Both the position numbers and the translations under genes were made by a program. Below are positions 29,562 to 39,300 of a stretch of 64,000 bases of DNA, piece after piece; the stretch's first letter is position 1; each line of letters opens with the position of its first letter. The notes under the pieces were generated by a model, which was given only the letters and a program-made list of their open reading frames with translations, had not been told where the DNA came from and did no database searches. The DNA comes from Paulinella micropora (taxonomy: Eukaryota > Cercozoa > Imbricatea > Euglyphida), in NCBI GenBank assembly GCA_009731375.1, contig BJOX01000018.1, forward strand, positions 334,099 to 398,098. The letters are read 5' to 3'.

Positions 29562-32500
29562 GGAAAACATCCTTGATGCACGAGCCTACAAGACTAACCG
29601 ATATAATGCGCTCAAATCTCAAATCGAGGACAACGGATGGACCTGCCACCTTCGACCAATCGAATGCGGGGCTCGCGGCATGGTATCGTTCTCTGTTCAT
29701 CGATGTTTCCGCGCCTTGGGTTTTTCACATCCCCAATCCAAATCCCTTTGCTTCAAGCTATCGTCCTGCGTAGCTCGTTGCTCTTTTGCGATCTATCGCT
29801 CCTGTGCAGTCAAAAATTGGACTAATCTTCCTCTAGTCCGTATCGGTGACTGCATTCCGTCATAGCCGTCCAGTGTTGCATAGCCCGGGCTAGGTCCCTT
29901 CGGGGGTTTAGGCCTCATACAATGTCATCATTGTAGCTTGCGCAAGCTTACGGTGCTCAAAACACTTGGACTAACGGCTTCCTTTTCTTTCTCTTCTTCC
30001 TTATCCTCCCACTCTCCATTCCTAGATTGCCTTTTTCTTCAACGTCCTTCCTCCTCTTCTTTTTCCAGAACACAGTCTACCCGTGATTCCCATCCCGGAC
30101 ACATGCACAGTACACAAATTATTGTTTGATGTGAAACTGCGTTCCTTTGCAAGGACTACATTCCTTTGCGACATCTCATCCATATGTGACCCCGTCGCGG
30201 CGATAAAGCGCGGCAACCAAACCTTTCTCCTTTTTCTTCTTGGGCTGACAACCCTGGCTTAAACGAAGAGGCTTGCTTCCCCTAAGTTAAGCCGTAAGTT
30301 ACAAAAACTACATGCGAAAACCTACCGACGCACCGCTATTCCCTCCGGAGTGGCCGCCGTCACCCTCCCAGTGCGTGCTCTGCACCGCCTGAACCCCCTG
30401 GAGAAGATTTTGCTCATGTTCACCCTTACGAAGACCTTTCGGGCCTCCTCGAAAAGAAGAGCCCAAAAGCGCACGTCCATCCGGACTACAAGTCGCAACC
30501 CGGCATTATCAACCTGGATTCCACCCACTGTGTTGACGCCGAGACATACTCCCATTTCGTCCATCGGACAAGAAGTGCCCCGAAAGAACCAACCGAAAGA
30601 AGAAAACGCCTGGTATTGCCATCAACACCAAGCGAATGGAAAGGCATTGAAGAAGAACTCCAATCCGCACTCCCTCTCATCCTCCCCTCCTCTCTCATCA
30701 AATGCCTGTCATGTGACGAAGCAGTAGCGAAATTTGAAAGATATCTCTACGACTTCATATCACAACGGGTAACAAAAACACAAGAACAAACTCATGAGCG
30801 AAAAAACCGCCACGTAATCCGGCTCCAAACAGAACTCACGCAGAACCGACAACAAAAACTGATCCAAAAGAGACATCTGCGAGATCTCAAAAGGGCAGGT
30901 TCAATTCCAGCTGCTGTTGCAAAAAGCCTGCAAAAAACTTGGCGAGTATTATTGAAGACCGGTAACCGCCTCCGCCGTCGTCTCAAGGAAGCAACTTTAA
31001 GCTCCGCTCAACGACAAGCAAATACACGCTTCCGAACTGACCCTCATAAGTTTGCCAAAAATCTGTTTCATCCCCCCTCAACCCAAACCACTTCCTCCCT
31101 ATCCAAAGAAGACTGTGATTCCTACTTTCCCAACCTATACAAAGACGCTAATCGTGAACAAACCTACGTGCCCTTACCTGAAATGGTTCGCCCACCTCTA
31201 CCAACTGTCCCCTTTGACCTCAAGCCACCGTCCTTCTTGGAAACCAAAAGATCTGTGCTCGCTAAGCGTAATGGTGCAGCCCCTGGCAGAGATGGTATTA
31301 GTTACCTTCTTTACAAGAGACTTCCCACCGCTTTATCTTTCTTACACAAACTCATTGTCAAGTGTTGGACAACTGATGTAGCTAACAGCTGGGCCCACGC
31401 TGCTATCTCCCTCCTTCATAAGGACGGCGATCCACTTCAGGCCTCAAACTATCGTCCGATTGCTCTGACAAACTGCTCGGGTAAGGTATTTTTCTCTTTG
31501 TGGTCAAAACGCCTAGAGAGTTTTCTGCTGGATAACAAATACTTTGACAGAGCAAAACAAAAGGGTTTCCTCCGTAACGTTGCAGGATGCCCCGAACACA
31601 TTGCTACCACAAAGGCTACCATCAGAAATGCAAAAGATCACTATCGCCAACTGGTCATAGCATGGATTGACCTACAAAACGCTTTTGGAAGCGTAAATCA
31701 CAACTTGATCCAGTTCGCTCTCTGGTGGTACCACGTGCCCCCTATGTTTGCACGCATAATCTTCTTATATTACGAACTCTTAGTAGCCACAATCGAAGGG
31801 AAAGAATGGTCATCAGAACCCTTCGTTTTTGCTGTGGGCGTCTTTCAAGGATGCTGCATCTCTCCTCTCCTTTTCAATATAGTTTTCAATCTACTACTTG
31901 ACCTCCTATCATCGTTGACCAAAAACAACGGTTACCATTTCAAACATAAGACCTCAACGGATGAAGTAATCGTGCACGAAGCTGCCTATGCTGACGATCT
32001 CAAACTACACAGCCGATCCACGAAACACTGTCAATCGTCCATCAACATGATAGACAAATTTCTGTCATGGACCAGAACAATGGCCGCGAAACCGCCCAAA
32101 TGCAAAAGCCTTGCTTTCAAATATTGGACTAAAGCCGACGACCATAAGGGTCTCAAACGATTAATGCCGATTTCGTTCCCACCTTTCGACCCCGCCCTGA
32201 CTATTACTGGCAAACCAATTAACTTCATCGCTGACAAGCCTTTCAAAGACCTCGGATGGATTGTCTACCATGACCTCAGCGAAAACGAACAACGAGCAGA
32301 AATCCAAAAGAAGTTCATTCTTTCTATGCAAGCCATCGATAGCTGCTCGATCAATGGCTTTATGAAACTTTTGCTCTACCAGCACTATGCTGTCCAGTCA
32401 CTTGCCTGGCCATTTCTCATTTATGACCTCTGCTTATCTTTCGCCAAAACCCTTGAGAAAATTGCGACCCGCTTCCTCAAAAAATGGGTCAATATCTACA

Positions 32501-34077
32501 AAAGAGCTCTGGTCTCCTGCCTTTACCGCCCACGCTCGAAATTCGGTCTACAGCTCCAGTCCATCGTCTCTTTTTACCAGCGACTTCAAATCAACCGTGC
32601 TCACATGCTGAAGTACTGCCCAGATAAACACCTCTCGTCCATCTATGCGATGAACCTGACGAAACACGAAACGTTTCGAACTATCTGGAAACCAGAGCCT
32701 GTGCTCGAAAAGCTTGAGGCACAAGTTGATTTTGAATTCAAACATCGAGGCCAATCCGATCATCTCGGACTTGGCCATGGTCGCTACCCAAAAGAACATT
32801 CCATCACAGACCGCAAAGACAGGATTTTAGAATTAGCTGCTGAGACAATACTTGAGGCAACCACAGTGCATGACATGGACAAAGCCATGCAAGGGTGCTT
32901 TCTTCGTTTTGAAGACGCATGCCCCTTTGACCTCTCCTGGGCTCGCCTCATCGGAACCCGTAATCCCCGCTTAATCTCTTGGGTCATCAATGCAAGCACA
33001 AACTCGGTTATTACCCCCGACCTTAGACGTCTGTGGGGAATCATTCCCAACAACAAGTGTGCTCTCTGTTCTGGTCAAGCACATTTATGTCACATCCTCT
33101 CCGGTTGCCATGTTGCCCTCAAACAAGGCCGTTATACCTGGCGTCACGACTCTGTGCTCTGCACTATTGAAGCTCCCCTTCAAAAACACATCGAGAGCCA
33201 TAACAAACGCTCCCGTATAGACGAAAATGAATCAAAGTCTATGTTTGTAAAAGAGGGCGAGCAGAAGTCTAAAGGGCAGTCATTTCATCGTCCATGCCTG
33301 CTTGACACCGCAAACGATTGGCAGCTCCAAACCCAGTACACCGGTTCTGAGCAAGCCTTTCCTGTCCACATCTGTGTCACTGACCTCCGCCCCGATATTG
33401 TTGTCTGGTCATTGTCTACCAAGATATGTATACTGATCGAGCTCACGTGCCCGGTCGAGGAAAACATCCTTGATGCACGAGCCTACAAGACTAACCGATA
33501 TAATGGGCTCAAATCTCAAATCGAGGACAACGGATGGACCTGCCACCTTCGACCAATCGAATGCGGGGCTCGCGGCATGGTATCGTTCTCTGTTCATCGA
33601 TGTTTCCGCGCCTTGGGGTTTTCACATCCCCAATCCAAATCCCTTTGCTTCAAGCTATCGTCCTGCGTAGCTCGTTGCTCTTTTGCGATCTATCGCTCCT
33701 GTGCAGTCAAAAATTGGACTAATCTTCCTCTAGTCCGTATCGGTGACTGCATTCCGTCATAGCCGTCCAGTGTTGCATAGCCCGGGCTAGGTCCCTTCGG
33801 GGGTTTAGGCCTTTACACAATGTCATCATTGTAGCTTGCGCAAGCTTACGGTGCTCAAAACACTTGGACTAACGGCTTCCTTTTCTTTCTCTTCTTCCTT
33901 ATCCTCCCCACTCTCCATTCCTAAATTGCCTTTTTCTTCAACGTCCTTCCTCCTCTTCTTTTTTCCAGAACACAGTCTACCCGTGATTCCCATCCCGGAC
34001 ACATGCACAGTACACAAATTACTGTTTGATGTGAAACTGCGTTCCTTTGCAAGGACTACATTCCTTTGCGACATCTC

Positions 34078-34126
<49 letters not shown>

Positions 34127-34127
34127 G

Positions 34128-34158
<31 letters not shown>

Positions 34159-34335
34159 GTTATCTATCTATCTATCTATCTATCTATCTGTCTATCTATC
34201 TATCTATCTATCTACCTACCTATCTATCTATCTATCTGTCTATCTATCTATCTATCTATGTTTTGTATATGCAGCTTTTTGTCTCTTGCTTGTGTTTATA
34301 TTTGTATCTCTTCTCTCTTTCTCTCTCTCTCTCTT

Positions 34336-34394
<59 letters not shown>

Positions 34395-34516
34395 GATGCA
34401 ACAAAGCAGTGGACCCCTACCGGCCCTTTACCGCGGACATGATGGACAAGTATGTAGCAGACATTGCAGCAATGAACACGCTGGACCCTAACATGTGGGC
34501 TGATCAATTCAAGTGA
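27665..34516 (+). CDS. Small Cys-pair (possible zinc-ribbon) protein, about 73 codons
   Basis: Exons 27665-27679 (MTHVK), 27735-27764 ([10 protein letters not shown]), 28932-28987 ([18 protein letters not shown] plus two bases) and 34396-34516 ([18 protein letters not shown]... ending MWADQFK, TGA). All joins keep phase; acceptors are GCATACAG, GTTGTAG and CTCCTAG; donors are GTCCGT, GTAACT and GTAAGT. The C-x4-C and C-x2-C pairs could bind one zinc. I do not recognise the family. The first intron is only 55 nt and the last is 5.4 kb, swollen by a tandem LINE pair. The last exon is the most certain part and the first the least. An upstream start cannot be excluded. Confidence 0.5.
27990..28640. 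repeat. (GTAA)n and (GGAA)n purine tracts
   Basis: AAGTAAGTAAGT runs at 27985-28200, a 28-bp direct repeat (AAAAGTCAGTGAGTATTTAA) at 28205 and 28264, and GGAA/GAAA purine tract 28290-28625 with a short tandem duplication near 28570-28620. Confidence 0.8.
28641..28931. repeat. GT/G-run/CA repeats with gap and duplicated acceptor edge
   Basis: (GT)n, G homopolymer, N at 28789-28798 and CACAGA repeats. A tandem unit ACTGACCTGT(G)TTGCGGTG at 28885-28928 ends at the exon acceptor. Confidence 0.75.
28988..29080 (+). repeat. Duplicated donor edge of exon 28932-28987
   Basis: AATGCTCTGTGTAAGTACTT then GTGACCATGCAT (28979-29010) is matched by AGTGTTTTGTGTACCTACTT then GATACCATGCAT (29049-29080). The copy has lost the GTAAGT donor. 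Confidence 0.65.
29090..29562. repeat. (CT)n, CTTA, and (CTAT)n repeats
   Basis: (CT)n 29092-29230, (CTTA)n, then (CTAT)n 29377-29562 with CCTA and CCAA variants, abutting the LINE. Confidence 0.9.
29563..30179 (+). mobile_element. 5'-truncated R2-like LINE copy (upstream member of a tandem)
   Basis: About 98% identical by eye to 33459-34074 of the element behind it. The 5' break falls within the endonuclease coding region (GAAAACATCCTTGATGCACG) straight after (CTAT)n. Its 3' end runs into the next element at ...CATCTCAT|CCATATG with no repeat between. Confidence 0.92.
30180..34078 (+). mobile_element. Full-length R2-like LINE (restriction-like endonuclease type)
   Basis: 3.9 kb with a 5' leader of about 120 bp, one ORF and a 316-bp 3' UTR. 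The 3' end ...GCGACATCTCATC is followed directly by (TATC)n (34080-34258). It belongs to the RLE-bearing group (R2, R4, NeSL, CRE-like) by domain order: RT, CCHC knuckle, endonuclease. It sits in the last intron of the small Cys-pair gene in sense orientation. Confidence 0.93.
30298..33762 (+). CDS. LINE polyprotein: reverse transcriptase plus restriction-like endonuclease
   Basis: The frame is open from 30298 (after TAA) to TAG at 33760-33762, about 1,154 codons. No ATG occurs in the first several hundred codons; a TTG at 30616 gives 1,048 residues. Counting from that TTG: RT with [11 protein letters not shown] (about 220), [10 protein letters not shown] (about 275), [13 protein letters not shown] (about 355) and catalytic YADD (about 459); CCHC knuckle C-x2-C-x7-H-x4-C ([17 protein letters not shown], about 815) followed by [10 protein letters not shown]; endonuclease with RPDIVVW (about 925), ELTCPVE (about 942) and A..YKTNRY (about 957), the PD..ELT...K pattern of R2-type nucleases. 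The enzyme nicks target DNA and primes cDNA synthesis there. No stop or frameshift is seen, so it may be active. Confidence 0.95.
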   Translation, partial: VTKTTCENLPTHRYSLRSGRRHPPSACSAPPEPPGEDFAHVHPYEDLSGLLEKKSPKAHVHPDYKSQPGIINLDSTHCVDAETYSHFVHRTRSAPKEPTERRKRLVLPSTPSEWKGIEEELQSALPLILPSSLIKCLSCDEAVAKFERYLYDFISQRVTKTQEQTHERKNRHVIRLQTELTQNRQQKLIQKRHLRDLKRAGSIPAAVAKSLQKTWRVLLKTGNRLRRRLKEATLSSAQRQANTRFRTDPHKFAKNLFHPPSTQTTSSLSKEDCDSYFPNLYKDANREQTYVPLPEMVRPPLPTVPFDLKPPSFLETKRSVLAKRNGAAPGRDGISYLLYKRLPTALSFLHKLIVKCWTTDVANSWAHAAISLLHKDGDPLQASNYRPIALTNCSGKVFFSLWSKRLESFLLDNKYFDRAKQKGFLRNVAGCPEHIATTKATIRNAKDHYRQLVIAWIDLQNAFGSVNHNLIQFALWWYHVPPMFARIIFLYYELLVATIEGKEWSSEPFVFAVGVFQGCCISPLLFNIVFNLLLDLLSSLTKNNGYHFKHKTSTDEVIVHEAAYADDLKLHSRSTKHCQSSINMIDKFLSWTRTMAAKPPKCKSLAFKYWTKADDHKGLKRLMPISFPPFDPALTITGKPINFIADKPFKDLGWIVYHDLSENEQRAEIQKKFILSMQAIDSCSINGFMKLLLYQHYAVQSLAWPFLIYDLCLSFAKTLEKIATRFLKKWVNIYKRALVSCLYRPRSKFGLQLQSIVSFYQRLQINRAHMLKYCPDKHLSSIYAMNLTKHETFRTIWKPEPVLEKLEAQVDFEFKHRGQSDHLGLGHGRYPKEHSITDRKDRILELAAETILEATTVHDMDKAMQGCFLRFEDACPFDLSWARLIGTRNPRLISWVINASTNSVITPDLRRLWGIIPNNKCALCSGQAHLCHILSGCHVALKQGRYTWRHDSVLCTIEAPLQKHIESHNKRSRIDENESKSMFVKEGEQKSKGQSFHRPCLLDTANDWQLQTQYTGSEQAFPVHICVTDLRPDIVVWSLSTKICILIELTCPVEENILDARAYKTNRYNGLKSQIEDNGWTCHLRPIECGARGMVSFSVHRCFRALGFSHPQSKSLCFKLSSCVARCSFAIYRSCAVKNWTNLPLVRIGDCIPS
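34080..34395. repeat. (TATC)n and (CT)n preceding the last exon
   Basis: (TATC)n 34080-34258 with AGTT and CCTA variants is the LINE target repeat. (CT)n 34315-34390 forms the pyrimidine tract of the final exon's acceptor. Confidence 0.9.
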
Positions 34517-34529
34517 TGCATAAATTTTA

Positions 34530-34640
34530 CTGTTAGATCTGTCAGAAACAGGAAGAAGAAGAAGAAGAAGAAAAGAAAAGAGAAGAAGAAGAAGAAGAAG
34601 AAGAAGAAGAAGAAGAAAAAAAAAAGAAAAAAAGAAGAAG

Positions 34641-34672
<32 letters not shown>

Positions 34673-34760
34673 GAAGGAGAAGAAGAAGAAGAAGGAGGAG
34701 GAGGAAAAGAAGAAGAAGAAGAAGAAGAAGAGGAAGAGGAGGAGGAGGAGGAGGATGTTA
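34530..34760. repeat. (GAA)n purine tract
   Basis: GAA/GGA trinucleotides with A-rich interruptions, 3' of the small gene. Confidence 0.9.
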
Positions 34761-34810
34761 GGTTTGGGTCAAGCCTACGTTCGAGACTAACGTGTGGGCC
34801 GACCGACCCG

Positions 34811-35109
34811 TGTTTATAATTTTCACATTTTTTGAGAGTTTGGATACGACCCCAAGGGGTAATTACACAACGAACTCTTATTAAAGATCTCTATGGCTGC
34901 ATTAAGTCCTGACTCCTGAGAGCAGGTCAAATACCAGTAAATAGCAGAGAGGTCACTTCGTTTATTTCAGTACAGCTCAGTGACGCAAAGACAAAAAGGC
35001 GCCAAAAGACCAGATAAAATTGGCATTTCAGACGTGTCCGGCCAGACGAACTTCAATCTATAAATAAGTTTTTATGGTGGGCCGGATAATTCGAGGGGTG
35101 ATGTCCACA
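34811..35109 (-). mobile_element. Solo LTR related to the gypsy elements
   Basis: Minus sense it begins TGTGGACATCACCCCTCGAA, like the LTR at 45361-45577, and ends ATTATAAACA. The first 140 bases closely match that LTR and the rest differs. TG and CA ends are kept but no target duplication is seen. Confidence 0.65.
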
Positions 35110-35278
35110 TTTTCCTTTCTCCTTCTCTCTCTTGGAGCGGATTTTTCACTAATTTTTTCCCTTCATTTTTGAAGTTTTTCTTCAAGTTAATTTTTTTTTT
35201 TATTTATTCATTTATTTATTTTTACGCTTCATTTCTATTCTACTTTTGGATCTCTTTGATACTACTGGGCCACTCAAG

Positions 35279-35496
35279 TGTACTATCCCCAACGATAGCT
35301 CAATGGAAGAGTAAGTCGGTAATATAACCAAACACAGTCCTCAAAAAAGAGAATGATGTCTCGTTATATTAGCTCAGTGACGCAAAGACAAAAAGCCGCC
35401 AAAAGACCAGGATCAAATTGGCATTTCAGACGTGTCCGGCCAGACGAAATCTATAAATAAGTTTTTTACCTGATAATTCGGGGGGTGATGTCCACA
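35279..35496 (-). repeat. 3' LTR of gypsy copy 1
   Basis: 218 bp, TG...CA. Adjacent to it on the element side is the purine tract GGGAGGGGGTAC (35497-35508), the presumed primer for plus-strand synthesis. Confidence 0.95.
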
Positions 35497-35508
35497 GTAC
35501 CCCCTCCC

Positions 35509-36316
35509 AGTTTTTTATGGCGGAACTTCGTTTCCGACATAATACGCTTTGAACTGATTTCTTTTCTGACTAAGATTCGTTTAGAGTTATGTATGAAGAT
35601 ACATCAACCCACGAATTAGCCGTTATAAAACAACAATGATACTTGCCCCGGTACCAATCGTATATATACTCTAGCACATTCAGTATCTATATTAAAATCT
35701 TCCTCTTTCTTCTGTCGATAAGATATTTGTGCAGTATGTCCAAGTATAATGTTTTATGGTTGAGTAATAATGTAATGTCGCCATTTCCATATATATGTAA
35801 TAACCGGTCGTCGGTTTCCATAAATACATTTACTTTTTGTGAAGACATACCCTTGTATAAATCGGTATCATTTAATATAGTGTCAGGTGATCAAGTCTGA
35901 CGACTATATCCGAAGTTGGGTTGAGTGCGCCCTAACCTTGCGATTTGCCAATACAAGTAGAGATCGATGGAATCCGGTGTAGCAGTTCATGTTATTAAAA
36001 TATATCAGTTCTTGATTAGACTGTAGAGTCTTTAATGAGATCATCATTCTGGTACTAATGCGGGTCGTATCCAGGAAACACCATCGCTCACTCAAATAGC
36101 GATCCCGTAACGGTGCTGTTTCGTGGCCGTCTCGTCTGTCTCTGCCGAAGCAAGAGAATAGAATGCCTATTTTTTGTCAGCTGTGTCTTGTTAATCTCTA
36201 GAAGAATGAATGCTGTAGTAGCTTTAATATCTAAGTAAGGTTGTCGGGACGATCTTGGATCAATGCTATGTTCGCATCGATCAGGTCCACAATACTTCTA
36301 GAAAAAAAAATACTTA
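35509..36316 (-). other. 3' untranslated region of gypsy copy 1
   Basis: About 800 bp between the integrase stop and the polypurine tract. No ORF with convincing features; AT-rich. Copy 2 has a region of similar length at 58331-59144. Confidence 0.7.
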
Positions 36317-39300
36317 CTATAGACGCCGTTTACGCGCGCGGACTCCTTTACCTGGTGGAGGACCTCCAACCAAAGTTAAGTCTAAGGTAGACTGTTCGAG
36401 GACGTCCCAAATTTTGTGAGGGATTGCGCCTTGTGCCAAGTCAAAAGGAATGTCCAGCACCCCTCGTGGTAGTGCTTGTATGGTCCACGCGGTATGATCT
36501 TTATCTGTGGGAGATATGGTATCATCCCATGTCTCAAGTTTCTTGGCGTCTTTATATACTGGAAGGTATTGTCTTACTTTAGGATCTTCCACTGGATCCA
36601 GACTCCTCCAGAAATGTAAGACTGGTTGTATTATTTGTGCCGCAGTCGAAATTCGATTCGATCGCGTATGGCGTTTGTGAGGTACTGCCATGACTCTCAT
36701 GAGATATAAATCTGAGAGCGTGTCATCGGCTACGTGTTGAGCCGCAGGCCTCACCAAGTAAAAAGCGTCTTTGGCCCATGAAATATGTCCAATCGCATCT
36801 CCTTCTTTCCAACTGGGGTGAACGAGAGTGTCATTGCCCGCGCGAGGGTCTTGATCTCCGTCATCGCTCCCCTCTTGATGGACTCCTTGCGAACGTGCCG
36901 TCCTTATCGCCTTTCTCGGTCGGTCGTAGATAAGGTCATTTTGCGCTCTCCTTATTTGCGCCTCCGTGAACTTTCCTTCCGGCACGTTCGACTCCACCCT
37001 TTTGCGGGTCTGAGTCCCCGCCGCACTTTTGCGGTCGGTGGCCCGCTTGTTCTCCAGCTCAGCCTCCTCCTTCTCCGCAATTGGTGCCCTGTAGGCATCC
37101 CGTTCCGAGATATCCTCCTGACGGATTGGTGGGACCTCTTTAAAGTCAGCCTCCATCCGTTTGAGTGCTTGATCAACGGACTCATCTTCAAGTAGGAAGG
37201 GATCATACTTAATCAGCCTTCGTACATTGACTATTTGAACTTTCCCTCTGCCCCTGATTTTATAATTCAAAGGCCCCATCTGTTCCATGATCTGGTATGG
37301 TCCTTTCCAGTGGATGAACAGCTTCGAGCTGACTCCCTGAGGAACCTGAGGATGATACAGTAGTACAATATCCCCGACCTGAAATCTGACTTGATCCAGG
37401 TGTGCCTGCCTGACACCTTCAGCATCAGTCTTCCTGCGCTCCGCCTCCCTATGCGCCTGTACTATTTGCTCCGCCTCCATCTTCGCCCGAAGTCTCACCC
37501 CAAACAGCTCATCCTGATCTGCCCATGAATCTTTTGGGTGCAGCAGTGAGGCTGGGGTGGCGCGCTCACGCCCATTTAACAATTGGTATGGCGAGACGGA
37601 ACCTTTTGAACCACCTAACGTTGTAGAGGGTAGGCAATTCATAGCAAAGGCAAACGAGGATGCTGCCTCCACCCATGCCTTTTGGTTCTCCTTCTTCATA
37701 CAATACATCTTCAGCGCGGCCTTGAGGGGTCTATGCACCCGCTCTATCTTGCCGTTCGCTCTGGGGTTATAGGCGGTGACATATTGCCATTTCATGCCGT
37801 AATATGCAGATAGCTTGTCGATGACTTCATTATTAAAGTCAGAGCCTCGATCTGAGCATATTTTTCTCGGCACCCCAATCTGTGAGATGATCCTGTCAAT
37901 CAACGCCTTGGCTGTTGTTTCGCCCGTAACGTCTTTGACTGGGACCACCCATACATAGTTGGTGGCTCTGTCTATGGCCGTTAGAAGGTATCTGTAACCT
38001 TCCGTCGTGACCGGGAAAGGTCCTACATGATCAGTGTGTAAGAACTCGAACATTCCTAAGTGTAAAGGAAAAGTCCCGATCAGGCCAAAATTCGCCTTCA
38101 ATGGTGTTTTGGATGTCTTGCATGGGATGCATGCATTGACCTGTTCATCAATATTCTCCTTCATCTTCTTCCACCAGAATCGTCTCGAAATGAACATATG
38201 CGTTCTTTGTCGGCCCGGGTGCGCCAGTAGTGGGCAGTTATGAGCAGCGACAAAAATGATGTGTCTGAGTTTCTCAGGAACCCAGAGAGTCCATTTGTCT
38301 GGTTGTGATGCATAGCGCCCGTGTTGGCCTTTGTACCACAAGAGACCGTCTCTCCACCCCATCTCCTTCTGTTGCTCCTTAATCTCCTTCGTCATTTTCA
38401 GCTCGTTCGGGTTCTTGTATAGCTGTATTAGCTCTTTGAACTCCGGATCGAGAGCCTGTTGCTGTCTCCATGCAGTGGGTGAGGCTATGTGGATAGTCCC
38501 ATCCTCTAGCTGCACTCCTATCCTCTCAGGGTTTTCGTCTAACTCCTCCTTGTTCTCCTGCGGGGGTTCCGCATATGCTTCTTGCTTAATCTCTTCTTGT
38601 TTTATCTCCGCCTTCATATTCTCATATGCTTCATAGGACCACTCAGCATCCTCGAGGACATGTGCTGTACAACATATCCCATGATCCGGACCTTGGTTAA
38701 TATGACGTAGACCCGATCGGTTATATCGGACCCCTCTCGCCATCTGCATCGACTCGATATGATGCACTTCGTATGTGCAGTCTGGGGATAGATCCTCCAT
38801 TTCTGCTGATGATACGAGAGCTGCCACTTCTGAGTGAAACTCTAGCCTGGAGAGGCTGTCAGCGACAACATTTCGCTTGCCGGGTAGATGGACCATTGTA
38901 AAATTGAAACATGACAAGAATGCCTGCCATCTCGCTAGACGGCCAGTCTGTTCATGGTTCATCAGCCATAGTAAATTCTGGTGATCAGTCCTTACTATAA
39001 ACTGAGGTTCACCCCATAAATACTCTCTCAACCATTTGAGGGTCCAGACCACCGCCAGTGCCTCTCTCTGTCTCGTACAATAGTTTCGCTCCGCCGAGCA
39101 CAACTTTCTACTTATAAACATGATCGGGCGCAACTTTTTCTCCTCATCTTCCTGTTGTAAGACTGCGCCGATCGCGAACTTTGATGCGTCTGTGTCGACT
39201 ACGAATTGCTTCGAAAAGTCGGGCATCATCAGCACGAGTCCGCCATCCTTCGGATCTTTGTAGATGAGATCTTTGAGCGTGTTGTACGCTTCTAAGGCTT

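Noticed and set aside
30350-30727. 125-codon ATG-initiated ORF at the LINE 5' end
   Set aside because: Overlaps the RT-endonuclease frame in another phase and has no homology-like features.
35643-35900. 85-codon ORF in the gypsy 3' region
   Set aside because: AT-rich, no homologous frame in copy 2 at the same place.
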